Assembly: GCA_013368325.1 (NCBI GenBank)
Contig: JAACJK010000170.1
Location: forward strand, 372,001 to 436,000
DNA from: Ephemerocybe angulata
Lineage: Eukaryota; Basidiomycota; Agaricomycetes; Agaricales; Psathyrellaceae
Direction of reading: 5' to 3'
Length of the DNA stretch: 64,000 nucleotides
In this document: in pieces, positions 35,601 to 45,630 of the stretch
Layout of the letters: every line of letters starts with the position of its first letter
How positions within the stretch are numbered: position 1 is the stretch's first letter
Translations under genes and position numbers: made by a program
The notes under the pieces: generated by a model
What the model was told of the DNA's origin: nothing
The model's input: the letters and a program-made list of their open reading frames with translations, nothing else
Database searches by the model: none

Positions 35601-38338
35601 ATCTTAGACGTACCCGCAGCGATCTCCGGGAAAATATCAACAATCCCCTTCCGCCTCCTCCCCTCCACACTCCTCTTCGTCCCCCTACTCGTCCCACTCT
35701 CCTTACTACTATCTCTCTTCCTACCACCCACCCCGCCCTCCCTCGAACTCTCCACACTCTCCCTCTTCCCCCTAACCTCCTTCCTAGCCCTCTCCAACCC
35801 CTCCTCATCCCACCTCACACTCCCCGCCGCACTTCCCGTAACACCGCTCGTCGCGCTCAACCCGCTGATCCCACTCGTGGTCGACATCCTCCCCGAAGAT
35901 ATCCTCGATCCAGTCGTCGACACACCCGAAATAGTAGACGTAATCGACACCGGCCTCAGAGAGGACGCCGTACTCTGAACCGACCCACGCCTCCCCGACG
36001 CATCAACGTGCGAGTCCACCGAAAGCCTACTATTCCCCGTGATGATCCCACCCGTCTGGCTCCCAATCGCATTCCCACTCCCATTCGTCGCATAACCAGA
36101 AGAGAAAGGAACGGGAGGAGGAGGATGGGGAGAGGAGACGGAGACCTTCGCAGTCCCAAAAAACCCTCCCCCTCCCGCACCAACACTACTCGCACTACTC
36201 CCGCTCCTCATGCCCCCCATCCGCATCGACATCGACATCGCCGACGGCAGGCCCAATCCCAAAATACTGTGCTTCTTGCTCACCGTCTCTGGCTTCAACG
36301 ACGCGTAGGCGGAGTTGGAGGATTTGGAGGCGGAGTTGGAGGATTTGGACTTGGACTTGGACTTGGGGGAGGCGGATGAGAGATGTCCAGCCTCGAAGGA
36401 TGAGATGGAGGTTCGGATGGTGCCTTCGTCTATAGCTAGAGGCTTGTCTTTGTCTTTGTCTTTGCTCGAGGATTTGGATTTGCGCTTGATAGTCCCTGCA
36501 TTCTCCTTCCCATTCTCCTTCTCTTTCTCCTTCTCCTTCTCCTTCCCACTATCCTTCTCCTTCTCCTTCGACTTCTTCGATTTCTTCTCCTTCCCACCCT
36601 TCCCACCTGCCTTCGATACCGTCCCCCCCTCACCGACACCGAACTCCGCCCCCTCCTCCTTGGAGAGTTTGCCACCCCAACTCCCCAACCTTGCAATACT
36701 CCTTACGCTCCTCATAGCCCGCACGGCTATACTCCCCGAGTTGGACGCGTTCGTGCCTGGCACCGCCAGCCCTCCCCCATTCCCACTCGCGTTTGTGTTT
36801 GTGTTTGCGTTGGAGTTGAGGTTGGAGGGAGGAGCCAACAACCCACCCATCGTCGGGGTCGCCGAGCGCGAGTACGAAGGCGCACTCGCCTTAGAGAACG
36901 ACGGCGCCGTGCCCCTCGCAAACTCCATCCCAGTACCCTTCGAGAACGAGGGAGCGGAAGTAGTGGAAGAGGCGGGGGGAAGAGTATTCTGAGGCGGAGT
37001 GGGGACGCGCTCCATGCGCCTCACCTGCGTCTGCGGCTGCAGCGCCGGACTGCTCATATGCTTCGCTCTTGGGTCCAATCGTATCGTTCCCTTCTCCCTC
37101 TCCGGCCTCTCTCCCTCCCCATTTGCCACGGCCGTAGCCCGCGAGATCGAGCTCGGGGCGAAGGGGCGCCCGCCTCCATTCTTGGATACACTCCCAAACG
37201 CACTCGACCCCTTAGAAAAGGACGAGGAAGACTCGCTAACCCGAATCCCCGGCGGCGCAGCGTCGGACACCGACACCGAGCGGAAATAGGTCTCCGAAGA
37301 GATAGGTTGGGAGTTCAGAGGCGGCACGGAGGATTTCTTCTTGGAGAGGCCCAGGAGGATGCCTGCATCCAGGGAGTTGAAGCGTGTGCGGGGAGGGTCG
37401 GTGTCGGTGTTTTTGAAGGGGTCTGGGGCTATACATCACAAAATCGTTAGTACATCCTGTATATGAAGGTATGGGAGAAGGGAAGAGGGAAATGGGAAAT
37501 GGGGATGGGAAAGGAACGTACTTTTCGACCGCACATTCTCAGCATTTTCTTTATCCCGCGCCTTCTCCTTCTTATCCTCCTTCGAATCTCTCCTCCCCCG
37601 TCCGATGCTCCACCACTTCCCGCCCTCCTCGCCTTTCACCTTCAACCCTCCCTCCTTCTTCCCTCCCCCATTCACATTCATATCCACATCCCCCAAAACT
37701 CCTTTTCCTCCGCCACCTCCGGCGGCGGTCTTCGGCCCCCACCCAACCCCCTCCAAGCCACCCCTCCCCCTCCCCTTCTTCACAACAACCACATCCTCCA
37801 TCTCCGGATCCCCCGCCGGCTCCACATATATCTCAAACCCGCCCCTCAGTGATAGCTTACTCGAGCCCCCCAAAAACCCTCCTCGCCCTCCTCCCTGCAA
37901 CAGATTCAAACTCGACTGCGACTGGGACGCGGAGGGGTTGTTGCCCGCGACGCGCCGGACGACGTCGCTGAAGTCGCGCTTGTCTTGCTTGTCTCTCCCG
38001 AGCGAGCCCAGCATGCGGAGTTTGCTCTTTTTTGGGACGAGGCGGGCTGCAGGCGCCGCCGAGGTCGGCGCGTCCTTCATTGTTGTAGAGCTGGCCTTTG
38101 GGCGTAGCCGGGACGAGGAAGACGAAGACGTGAGGTGGTGCTTTGGGATGGGAGGGGGAGGCGGCATCTCGTCCCACGGCGTCGCGCTCGTGCCCAGCAT
38201 AGGACTCGCTAAACCCGACATGGAAATGGACGTGGAAGAGGGCGTCGCGGAGACGAGCCGGATGGAAGGGATAGCGCCCTCGGTGTTGCTGTGTGTAGGC
38301 GTTTGCGTTATGTTCTTGAGTGCCATGGTTGCTGGCAT
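29623..38338 (-). CDS. Very large serine-rich disordered protein, 2763 aa
   Basis: Minus-strand exons are 38338-37522, 37428-35323, 35225-31426, 31373-31007, 30950-30348, 30291-29775 and 29704-29623. All join in phase with clear GT...AG signals. Most of the protein is low-complexity: Ser-rich, with polar Lys/Glu runs (KEKEKDSGKEKEKEKEKE) and a poly-Glu run from a CTC repeat near 33320. Ordered islands are LSILSAATNDLAQLINNLDL at the start of exon 3, RMIKARHGLLERQSLEESVL in exon 4, and a C-terminal block LRKFYHLKDEAQYTVQESQR...WMDTPFSLYAVQ...GMKALLEHSVHTFGPLPAEL. These islands look conserved, and I have the impression of similar basidiomycete 'proteophosphoglycan-like' predictions. No enzyme domain is visible. 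The function is unknown. The dense minus-strand GC3 bias creates long false plus-strand frames. Confidence 0.8.
35272..35312. repeat. (AG)n-(GT)n microsatellite in an intron
   Basis: AG-rich and GT-rich dinucleotide runs lie inside the 35226-35322 intron of the large gene, next to its donor site. Confidence 0.9.
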
Positions 38339-40183
38339 ATCGTGAAGCGTTAATTGCTTGGTGTTTTATTGCTTGTTAGTCGGTCAGTCTTGTTAGTAGT
38401 CGTGAATGAGAAAGGAACTCTGTCGGGGGGTGAGCTGCGTATTCCACCAGGGTAAGAGAGAGAGAGGGAGCGTACCTTGAAGCGGAAAGCGCACCTTCTA
38501 TGTCGTCGTCGTCTTCGGCTGTGCTCGACCCCAACCCTCCTCAAACAGAAACAGAGAGAAAGAGAAAGCGTATCCACTAAAGAACACGCGGGCGCTCGAA
38601 CTAGTCGCTGGTCGGTTGTCGGTCAAGAGAACGAGGGAACGAAAGAGAGGGCGACGGACGGGAAGGATTGGTGGTTGAACAGGTCACGGGACGGCGTCAC
38701 CTCGTGCTGATGAGGGCGAGGGAAGATGGAGGCTGTCACTGAATCAACGGAATACAAGCGTAAATAACGCGGGCGCGTCTTCGAGGGTGCCTCGAGGCTG
38801 ATGCCATCGCATGGGGGTTGACAGGGAAGTACGGCATGGGCGCTTCTGGGGAGAGGGTCCGAGGGGGCGTAGAGACGCTCGAGGAAGGTTTGTGACTTGG
38901 AAGAGCGGGTGGTCTCCCTGGGGATGCGAGAGTACCATCTACCTGACATGCAGAGCTCGGGTGAGTGGGATACTGGAGGCGATATCGTCAGACCGGGTAA
39001 CGCTCGAAGGAAGAGGAAGAGCACGCACCTCACATATGGTGAACGCTCGTACGAGATATGGTATCAGCATGCTCTTCGTACACATCGAAACACAAAGGAC
39101 TCATCGCGTCGGCGTGCTACGACGCCGATGAAGAGGTATCGTCACACGGCAAAACGCGCGCAGAAGGCGCGTTGCATCTATACCAAGATTCGCATTCGCA
39201 GCTGATAAGCTCAAGAACCTGTAAGAACCCAACGTACAATCAGATACAGTAGCCAACAGTGATGTGAAAACGATGCGTACGGACCTCAGACCCCCTCTGC
39301 ACCCATCCCTCCATCCACCATCCCATCCACCTCGGGCACACCTCGGGCCCATTGACACACAAAGCGATTAGCGCTCACCTGTCCACATCTCAAAGGTCCA
39401 CTTCTCCACTGTCGAAACATCGCCAACACCCACATGCGGTATATCGCTCTTCAACAAACCATCGCGAGATGCACTATGTGCCAGCAGACGACAGTCGACC
39501 ACGAAGAAAACGCCGATGAATGTTTTCCTCACCAAAAACCGCTCGGCATCCCCCGAATACTTCCCACGCCCTCATCCCCTATCTTCGTAAGTCGAGAAAT
39601 GGGTCTCTAGCAATGGCTACGTTGAGGGTTTCGCAGTTCACGGTACGAAAAACCGTAAAAAAGCGGAGTTTCGGGGCGCACTGGACAAAGACATCTCCAA
39701 CCAACCACCCGTATTGCACACGGGGCAACGAGCGCAGTGACAACCCAACCAGCGCTCGAACTCCGTGGAAATATCCCCGTGCAAACCTACCCTCCCAGGT
39801 GCTGTGCAATTGTGGCGCGACGGATCCCGCTGCAGACAGACAGACAGACGTACTATACAAGTTGCCCGGTCTGCCTAAGCTTATTTAGTTATATTTTCAA
39901 CAATCGAAAGCCGCGCCTCGTTCACCATCCACCTTCAACTCCAACTCCGAGTCGCTTATCTCGATTATCACGCCCAACACATCCGACGGTGACCATCACT
40001 GAGGCCCATCTCTCAGAGTCATATTTCTAACAATACAATTCATCATTCGGAGCCAGCTAGCCACCCTGGACTAGAGGTAACGACAGTCACACGAGTCAAC
40101 AATTTTCCAAGTTCCCAATCTCCTTTCACACAGGCGCAAACATACATACTTTCTCTCCACCCCGCACTCCCCGGGCCCACCTC
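38339..40183. other. Intergenic, 1.8 kb
   Basis: This is the 5' region of the large minus-strand gene. A donor-like GTACGC near 38475 on the minus strand suggests a 5' UTR intron. A (CAGA)n tract lies at about 39834-39848. Frames on both strands are short and unconvincing, so no gene is called. Confidence 0.45.
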
Positions 40184-40870
40184 GAAGCCCCCAATGCAAG
40201 GGTACATAATCATTATCATCAGGGATTGAGCCGCGTTATCCCAGTGAGCAGCTCGAAGCATCCGAGTTTGGGCTAAGGCCCAGAGAGCGCCCCGAGAGCC
40301 CCGAGAGACTGTCTCAACAACACTGGCACGCGACGGTTTGTCTCGGATCCCCGGGAAGGTTCCAAGCAACGCAGAGGATCCGGAAGACGTAGTTTTCTCC
40401 GACTTCAAAACCCAGAATTGCCATGGGGAATCTGAAAACTTTGAGTTGCTTTGCTCGTTAGCGTTATCTAACCTAGGACGCGCCGTCGCATGCGTGCTAC
40501 ATACACACCCTATGCGGTTACTTCGGTCGCGGAGGGCGCTTTGGAGGAGGAGGATGACTTGGAGATCCAGGCGGAGTTGGAGATGCAGCGCAGATATGTC
40601 GCGGCGGCGTATGCGGACTGTGCGTCAGCAGGCTTGAAATCGTTGGACTTCCAGATGCAAAGTCACGTCGGTCGAACACGAAGGTCTGATCCAAGCCTCA
40701 AATTTATTTCAGGCACCCACCCGTATCATCCGAACGAGCACCCAAGCCCGATATATGTATAGTATCTTGGGGTCTTAGGCTTGTTGAGATTCGGCGGAAT
40801 GTTCAATGATCCCCTTGGGTGGAGCCTTTGGCATTGAAGACCAAGAATTGGGGATATATCATATCATAGC
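40184..40870 (-). pseudogene. Family X, decayed copy E, with a captured exon fragment
   Basis: Minus-strand similarity to copies A and B covers the exon 3 region (AGCAGCTCGAAGCATCC..., TTCTCCGACTT...CAGAATTG) and exon 2 (GGCTTGAAAT.GTTGGAC, the PPSTRT region near 40800). Frameshifts and deletions remove any product. Where the exon 2/intron 2 junction should be, a foreign segment of about 100 bp (40517-40614) is inserted. Confidence 0.75.
40517..40614 (+). repeat. Captured fragment of the GRGG-protein coding region
   Basis: About 90% identical by eye to 11931-12031, with one 3-bp gap. It encodes VTSVAEGALEEEDDLEIQAE... compared with VTSVAGSALEESEDDSESQA in the intact gene. GCGGAGTTGGAGATGCA and ATATGTCGCGGCGGCGTATG are identical in both. 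The reading frame is still open but serves no gene here. Confidence 0.85.
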
Positions 40871-40979
40871 AATGTGCGTTGGATCTACGAGTAAGTAGTA
40901 CTTGCATGCACGGAAGTGGGATGATGCAACTTCCCGGATTGAGCTTGCTCAGTTTAAGGCTGCTCATGCTTCGACTAAG

Positions 40980-41058
40980 TTATCTATGTACAAGAACGTG
41001 GAGGCGCCGATGCCGTGCACACGTTCTCGCATTAATCCACTGTGCTGAAATCTCGGAA
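40980..41058 (+). repeat. 80-bp direct repeat, left copy
   Basis: Matches 44223-44299 in the same orientation, with one substitution in the first 45 bases (TACAAGAACGTGGAGGCGCC...). It can fold, since GAACGTG pairs with CACGTTC. The two copies bracket family X copies B, C and D. Confidence 0.85.
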
Positions 41059-41197
41059 GCAAGGGGAGGCGGGACTCTGGGATAAATTCAAGATACACCC
41101 GTTAAGCTTGAGGCCTGTAATGCGAAACCGAAATAGTCAATGTGAGGAAAGGGGGAGCCTTGTGGATGTAGAGACAAAGAAATGGATGTGGGATGTA

Positions 41198-41969
41198 TTA
41201 CTTGGCCTCTTCCGGCGTGACCTCTGAACTCGGAACGGCTTTCGTTGTTGCTGAGCCGTCATAGCGGTAACGGGTCTCAATGATTGCGACCATCTCCTTA
41301 GGCAGAGGTGGGAGCGTACTGAGTTCACCAGACCCGACGCTTTCCGAATCGTCTGACCACAAATGCTCCCCAACGCACGGATAATCGGCGTCGGAGAATT
41401 GGGCCCCCTTTTCCCAGCGGAGCCAAATGAGGTTCTCTATCGTGAGTGGCTCGAAGCACCCCGGGGCGAGGTCCAAAGCACCGAGAGCCTGCTTTAGCAA
41501 AACACGACGATTCCTCTCGGATTTGAGGGCCGCCATCATAACAAGATGATTCTGAGCAATGGAAATGATGACATAGTTTTCCCCAACTTTCCAGAGTTGG
41601 GGAACCTGAAGTCTGAGCCGCTGTTTGTTAGTATCGACGTACACCAGAATGCTGCTTTGTGCCACTTACCCCACGCGGTTCATCTCGGACTGTGTGGCAA
41701 GCTTGAAGTTCTTGGCCTTCCAAATGGGCCAAGTCACGTCGAATCTGAAGGAAAGGTAGTTTGCGGCGAGCGTTCGAATTTCGGGTACCCGTATCATCCA
41801 CCCAAGCAGGTATCTCGGGGTTCTCGTAGAGGGCGGAATGATCCCTTCGGGTAGAGGCTGCTTGCCCTTTCCGAAAAGCAAGAATCGCGGATAGGATTCG
41901 TCGTATCTACTTTATATTTAGAAAATGTTATCGAATATGAACTCGATCCACTCACAGTTCTTTAAGCAT
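41198..41969 (-). CDS. Family X protein, copy B (222 aa)
   Basis: Minus-strand exons are 41969-41956, 41909-41670 and 41612-41198. The product starts MLKELRYDESYPRF and contains GKGKQPLPEGIIPPSTRTPR, LLGWMIRVPEIRT, FDVTWPIWKAKNF, QVPQLWKVGENYVIISIAQN, RRVLLKQALGALDLAPGC and WLRWEKGAQFSDADYPC. It is nearly identical to copy D over most of its length but lies in the opposite orientation. The two copies and their 3' flanks (41082-41912 and 43385-44205) form an inverted repeat around copy C. The 5' flank keeps a short GGT tract seen upstream of copy A. The function is unknown. Confidence 0.75.
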
Positions 41970-41992
41970 GTCGGGCGCCCAGGTGGTGTTGG

Positions 41993-42009
41993 ATGATGGT
42001 GGTGGTGGT
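41993..42009 (+). repeat. Short GGT tract
   Basis: Four or five GGT units at the position equivalent to the longer tract at 25940. Relic of the shared family X 5' flank. Confidence 0.7.
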
Positions 42010-42181
42010 CGAGTGCCACTCTTAATACTTGTTGACCGTGACAGCGATGCAGCGGCCTTGCCGCTGGGCGGCTCGGTCTATCGATCAGATATGCATGATC
42101 CGCATGATCCGTTCACGGCCGGAGGGACATGTTCGAGTGCCACTGAACTTGCTTTAACCATCTCTTTCTCAATCCACCACC

Positions 42182-43000
42182 ATGTCTAAAGAACTGTAAG
42201 CAAAAATGCCCCGCCATGAGTCGAGTCTTCACTACCCTTATCTAGGTATGAGAAATCGTTTCCACGGTACATCCCGTTTGGAAGTGGCAAGCAACCGCTG
42301 CCTGAGGGCAAAGTGCTCGTGTCGGGACTGAGAACGCCGAAATATGGATTAGGTTGGATGGTCCGCGTCCCCAGAGTTAAGGACCTCAACCCCAACTACT
42401 TTTCCCTCCTCTTCAATGTAATCTGGCCCAACTGGAGAGCCAAGAACTTCAAGCCCGCGACAGAGGAAGAACTGGAGCGCATTGGGTATGTCGCATCAAT
42501 GTGCCACTCCTCTGATATCTATGAGACCTAAATGGCACTCTGATGTCGCACACGCGTCTAACGCCTATTCTAGGTACCAGGTTCCAGAGCTCTGGCAGAT
42601 TGGAAACCATTGCGTCTGGATCAGCATTGCTCGGAACCACCACAACATGATGAGGATCGTCCCCATGGAGAAAAACCGCGTCAAGATGGTCAACCAAGCC
42701 ATGGTTGCCCTTGGTCTCACTCCAGAGACCTTTCGCCCGTTTACCCCTAATAATCTCATGTGGCTACGCTGGGAGAAAGGTCGCCGGTTCCCTGACATAG
42801 ACTATCCTTGCGTCGCAGAACATTTGTGGATCTCGCGGCGAGGCGGTGCAGTCGTAGGCCCCGGAAGTGAGGGCTCCGGCGTTGCGAGTACGCACCCCCA
42901 GGTTTCGAAGGAGTTGGGAAAAATCATCGAATGCCGCCATTTCCGCCATGGAGCCCCCAGACTTTGCGTGCCCACGAGCTCCGAAGAGTCTCAACAATAG
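42182..43000 (+). CDS. Family X protein, copy C, divergent member (226 aa)
   Basis: Exons are 42182-42195, 42246-42485 and 42574-43000. Exon 2 is exactly 240 nt, as in copies A and B. The product starts MSKELYEKSFPRYIPFGSGK and keeps QPLPEG, GLGWMVRVP, NVIWPNWRAKNFKPA, QVPELWQIG, ARNHHNMM, EKNRVKMVNQAMVALGLTP, LMWLRWEKG and DYPCVAEHLW. It is the most diverged copy, yet every intron position is kept and the frame is intact. That is good evidence that the family is under selection. Positions shared by all copies (G..KQPLPEG, GWM.RVP, WP.W, NFKPA, EKNR, LRWEKG..F.D..YPC..EHLW) mark the likely functional core. Confidence 0.75.
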
Positions 43001-43314
43001 TCCAGTTATGACTCCCCAAGCTTGTATTCTGCAAACAGAAAATATGGACCGATCACAATCCCTCCCGTGTTCTATAGCATCCTATCCGTATTATCCCTGA
43101 CCTAAATTCTTACCCTCCTGTCTTGTCCCAATTTCGAACGGTACAAATAAAGTTCTTAGAATGACCTGCGCGCTGTGGATGAACACTTCTTACGCGAATT
43201 TTATTTGGTTACAATTAAGCGCCCAGTCAGGTGATCGTGTGTTCAGCGTTTACAGCGGGAAGTGCCACGTAACTTCGTTTCAGCCACATCACTCTCAACG
43301 CTTGAACCACCACG

Positions 43315-44099
43315 ATGTCCAACAAAGAGTGGGTACCTGCTATACCGTGGATAGGCGCAAATTTTCTAATGATACGGGATGCGGTAGATCCAACGCACGG
43401 TATCCCCGATTCTTGCCCTTCGCCAAAGGCAAACAGCCTCTACCCGAAGGGATCATTCCGCCCTCCACGAGAACCCCGAGATACCTTCTTGGGTGGATGA
43501 TACGGGTACCCGAAATTCGAACGCTCGCCGCAAACTACCTTGCCTTCAGATTCGACGTGACTTGGCCCATTTGGAAGGCCAAGAACTTCAAGCCTGCCAC
43601 ACAGTCCGAAATGAACCGCGTGGGGTAAGTGGCACAAAGCAGCATTCTGGTGTACGTCGATACTAACAAGCAGCTCAGACTTCAGATTCCTCAGCTCTGG
43701 GAAGTTGGGGAAAACTATGTCATCATTTCCATTGCTCAGAATCATCCTGTTATGATGGCAGCCCTCAAATCCGAGAAGAATCGTCGTGTCTTGCTAAAGC
43801 AGGCTCTCGGCGCTTTGAACCTTGCCCCGGGGTGCTTCGAGCCACTCACGACAAAGAACCTCATTTGGCTCCGCTGGGAAAAGGGGGCCCAGTTCTCCGA
43901 CGCCGATTATCCGTGCATTGGGGAGCACTTGTGGTCAGACGAAATAGGACCAGAAAGCGTCAGGTCTGGTTCACTCAGTACACTCCCACCTCTGCCTAAG
44001 GAGATGGTCACAATCATTGAGACCCGTTACCTCTATGACGGCTCATTAACAACGAAAGCCGTTCCGAGTTCAGACGTCACGCCGGAAGAAGCCAATTAA
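43315..44099 (+). CDS. Family X protein, copy D (223 aa)
   Basis: Exons are 43315-43328, 43388-43624 and 43679-44099. The product begins MSNKESNARYPRFLPFAKGK. From there it is almost identical to copy B except near the C-terminus. Exon 1 and intron 1 differ from copy B, so the recent duplication or conversion tract begins inside exon 2 and runs into the 3' flank. Copy D is in inverted orientation to copy B. The function is unknown. Confidence 0.75.
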
Positions 44100-44222
44100 T
44101 ACTCGTACATCCCGCATCCATTTCTTCGTCTCTACATCCACTGTCCTGATTCTTTCAAGACTCCCCCTTTCCTCACGTTGACTATTTCGGTTTCGCGACT
44201 GCGTCGGTTACAGGCATCCGAG

Positions 44223-44299
44223 TTTATATACAAGAACGTGGAGGCGCCGATACCGTGCACACGTTCTCGCATTCCGCTGTGCTGAAAAATCTCGGAAAT
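44223..44299 (+). repeat. 80-bp direct repeat, right copy
   Basis: Counterpart of 40980-41058 and also next to a decayed family X fragment. A related shorter motif (CTGCTAAAATCTCGG followed by GGCGCCGGTATC) occurs just upstream of CE15 copy 2 at about 46926. Confidence 0.85.
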
Positions 44300-44690
44300 C
44301 CCTGGAGCTATGTGCTGGCCAAGCCTGCGACACAGTCCGAAATGAACCGCGTTGGGTATGTGGTACGCATGCGCACCCTGTTATACATCAAAGTTTAACG
44401 CTAACTAGCACCGCAGAGTTCAAATTCCCCAATTCTGGGAAGTTGGAGAAAATCATGTCTTCCTCTGCATCGCTTTGAATCATCCCGTCACGATGACGGC
44501 GCTCAACTCCAAGAAAAACCGTCGCGTGTTATTTAGGCAGGCTCTCGGTGCTCTGTCTGGGCCTTACCCCAGGATGTTTCGAGCCGCTCACGACCATTAA
44601 CCTTATGTGGTTTCATTGGGATAATGCTGCTGGTGACGAAGCCCGTACAACCTGATCTACAGTCTAGAGGGGCGCTTGTTCCTCCTGCCC
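44300..44690 (+). pseudogene. Family X, decayed copy F
   Basis: Plus-strand similarity starts at AAGCCTGCGACACAGTCCGA, then runs through intron 2 and QIPQFWEVGENHVFLCIALN into RRVLFRQALGALSGPYPRMF. A frameshift near 44565 and loss of exon 1 and most of exon 2 destroy the product. Confidence 0.75.
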
Positions 44691-45630
44691 AGTGGGCCGG
44701 AAGCGGATCATGCACATCTGATTGATAGGCCGAGCCTCCCGGCAAGGCCGCTTCACCGCAAGCACAGTCGCCTCTTGTTTCCGACCATTACCTTCAAGTT
44801 CCTTGCACAAACCTTGGTGTCATCCATATGCCTGCGTCGCGGCAGGAAAGAAGTGCAGCTCCCAGAAAGACTTTCGTGAACCCCGAGCACGTTAGTGGAA
44901 TGAATAACCGCTGCTACTGGCGACTGAAAATCTTCCATCGATGAGGGGATGCGACGCCATGTTAACGATCCAAGCTCTCGACACGACGAGACACTGCTTT
45001 CCGCGGCATTGTGAAACGCAGAGAGCCATTGTATCATCTTATCGAGCACTGAGAGCAGACGTCTACTGGTGGGGAAAACGGTGCGTGTCAACTTGAACCA
45101 TATCTGGGGTTTCGACATGCTAATGCATATATTGCTAGATGTCCAGCATGATCGTGTTCAAACCACACGGCTGGCGAATACGTTCAAGCGCTCTGCACGA
45201 GTACACACCTGGATTGCGAAGATGAGGCGAAGGGTATTACCACTTGTCAGAGCACAACGATGCCCCTTGATCTTGGCGTCTTTTACATGCCGCCATTCGT
45301 TGGCCCACTGCCAAACGAGCGAAACAGAAGCACCTTATTGTCGTTGAGTCTTCAGGAGACCGAAGCTGCGATTCCCTCTCCCCGTAAGAAGAAGGCGGCT
45401 ATTTCCTCGGATCCGGGGACACTCATGCTTTTGAAATTTGCCCATCCTAGCTCTTATTCAACAAAACGAGATGATGAGCAGCCCGGATCCCACAGAACTT
45501 CCGACGTCACGACATGTTTGGATCGAGCTCTTCTCTGGTAGATTCGCTGCTCTGGGGAGACGTCCACAGTTCGTCTGGCAGGAGTACAGCAACTACCAAC
45601 TAATACATCATTTCGACTATCTTATCGCAC
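44691..45630. other. Intergenic, 0.94 kb
   Basis: Several plus-strand frames (45069-45347, 45260-45541) have no recognisable motif or consistent splice structure. No gene is called. The right end is the 3' flank of CE15 copy 2. Confidence 0.4.

Noticed and set aside
31414..36992. Long plus-strand open frames (up to about 490 codons) opposite the large minus-strand gene
   Set aside because: They are rich in Arg/Pro/His or Ser runs, lack splice logic and motifs, and mirror the biased third positions of the real minus-strand exons.
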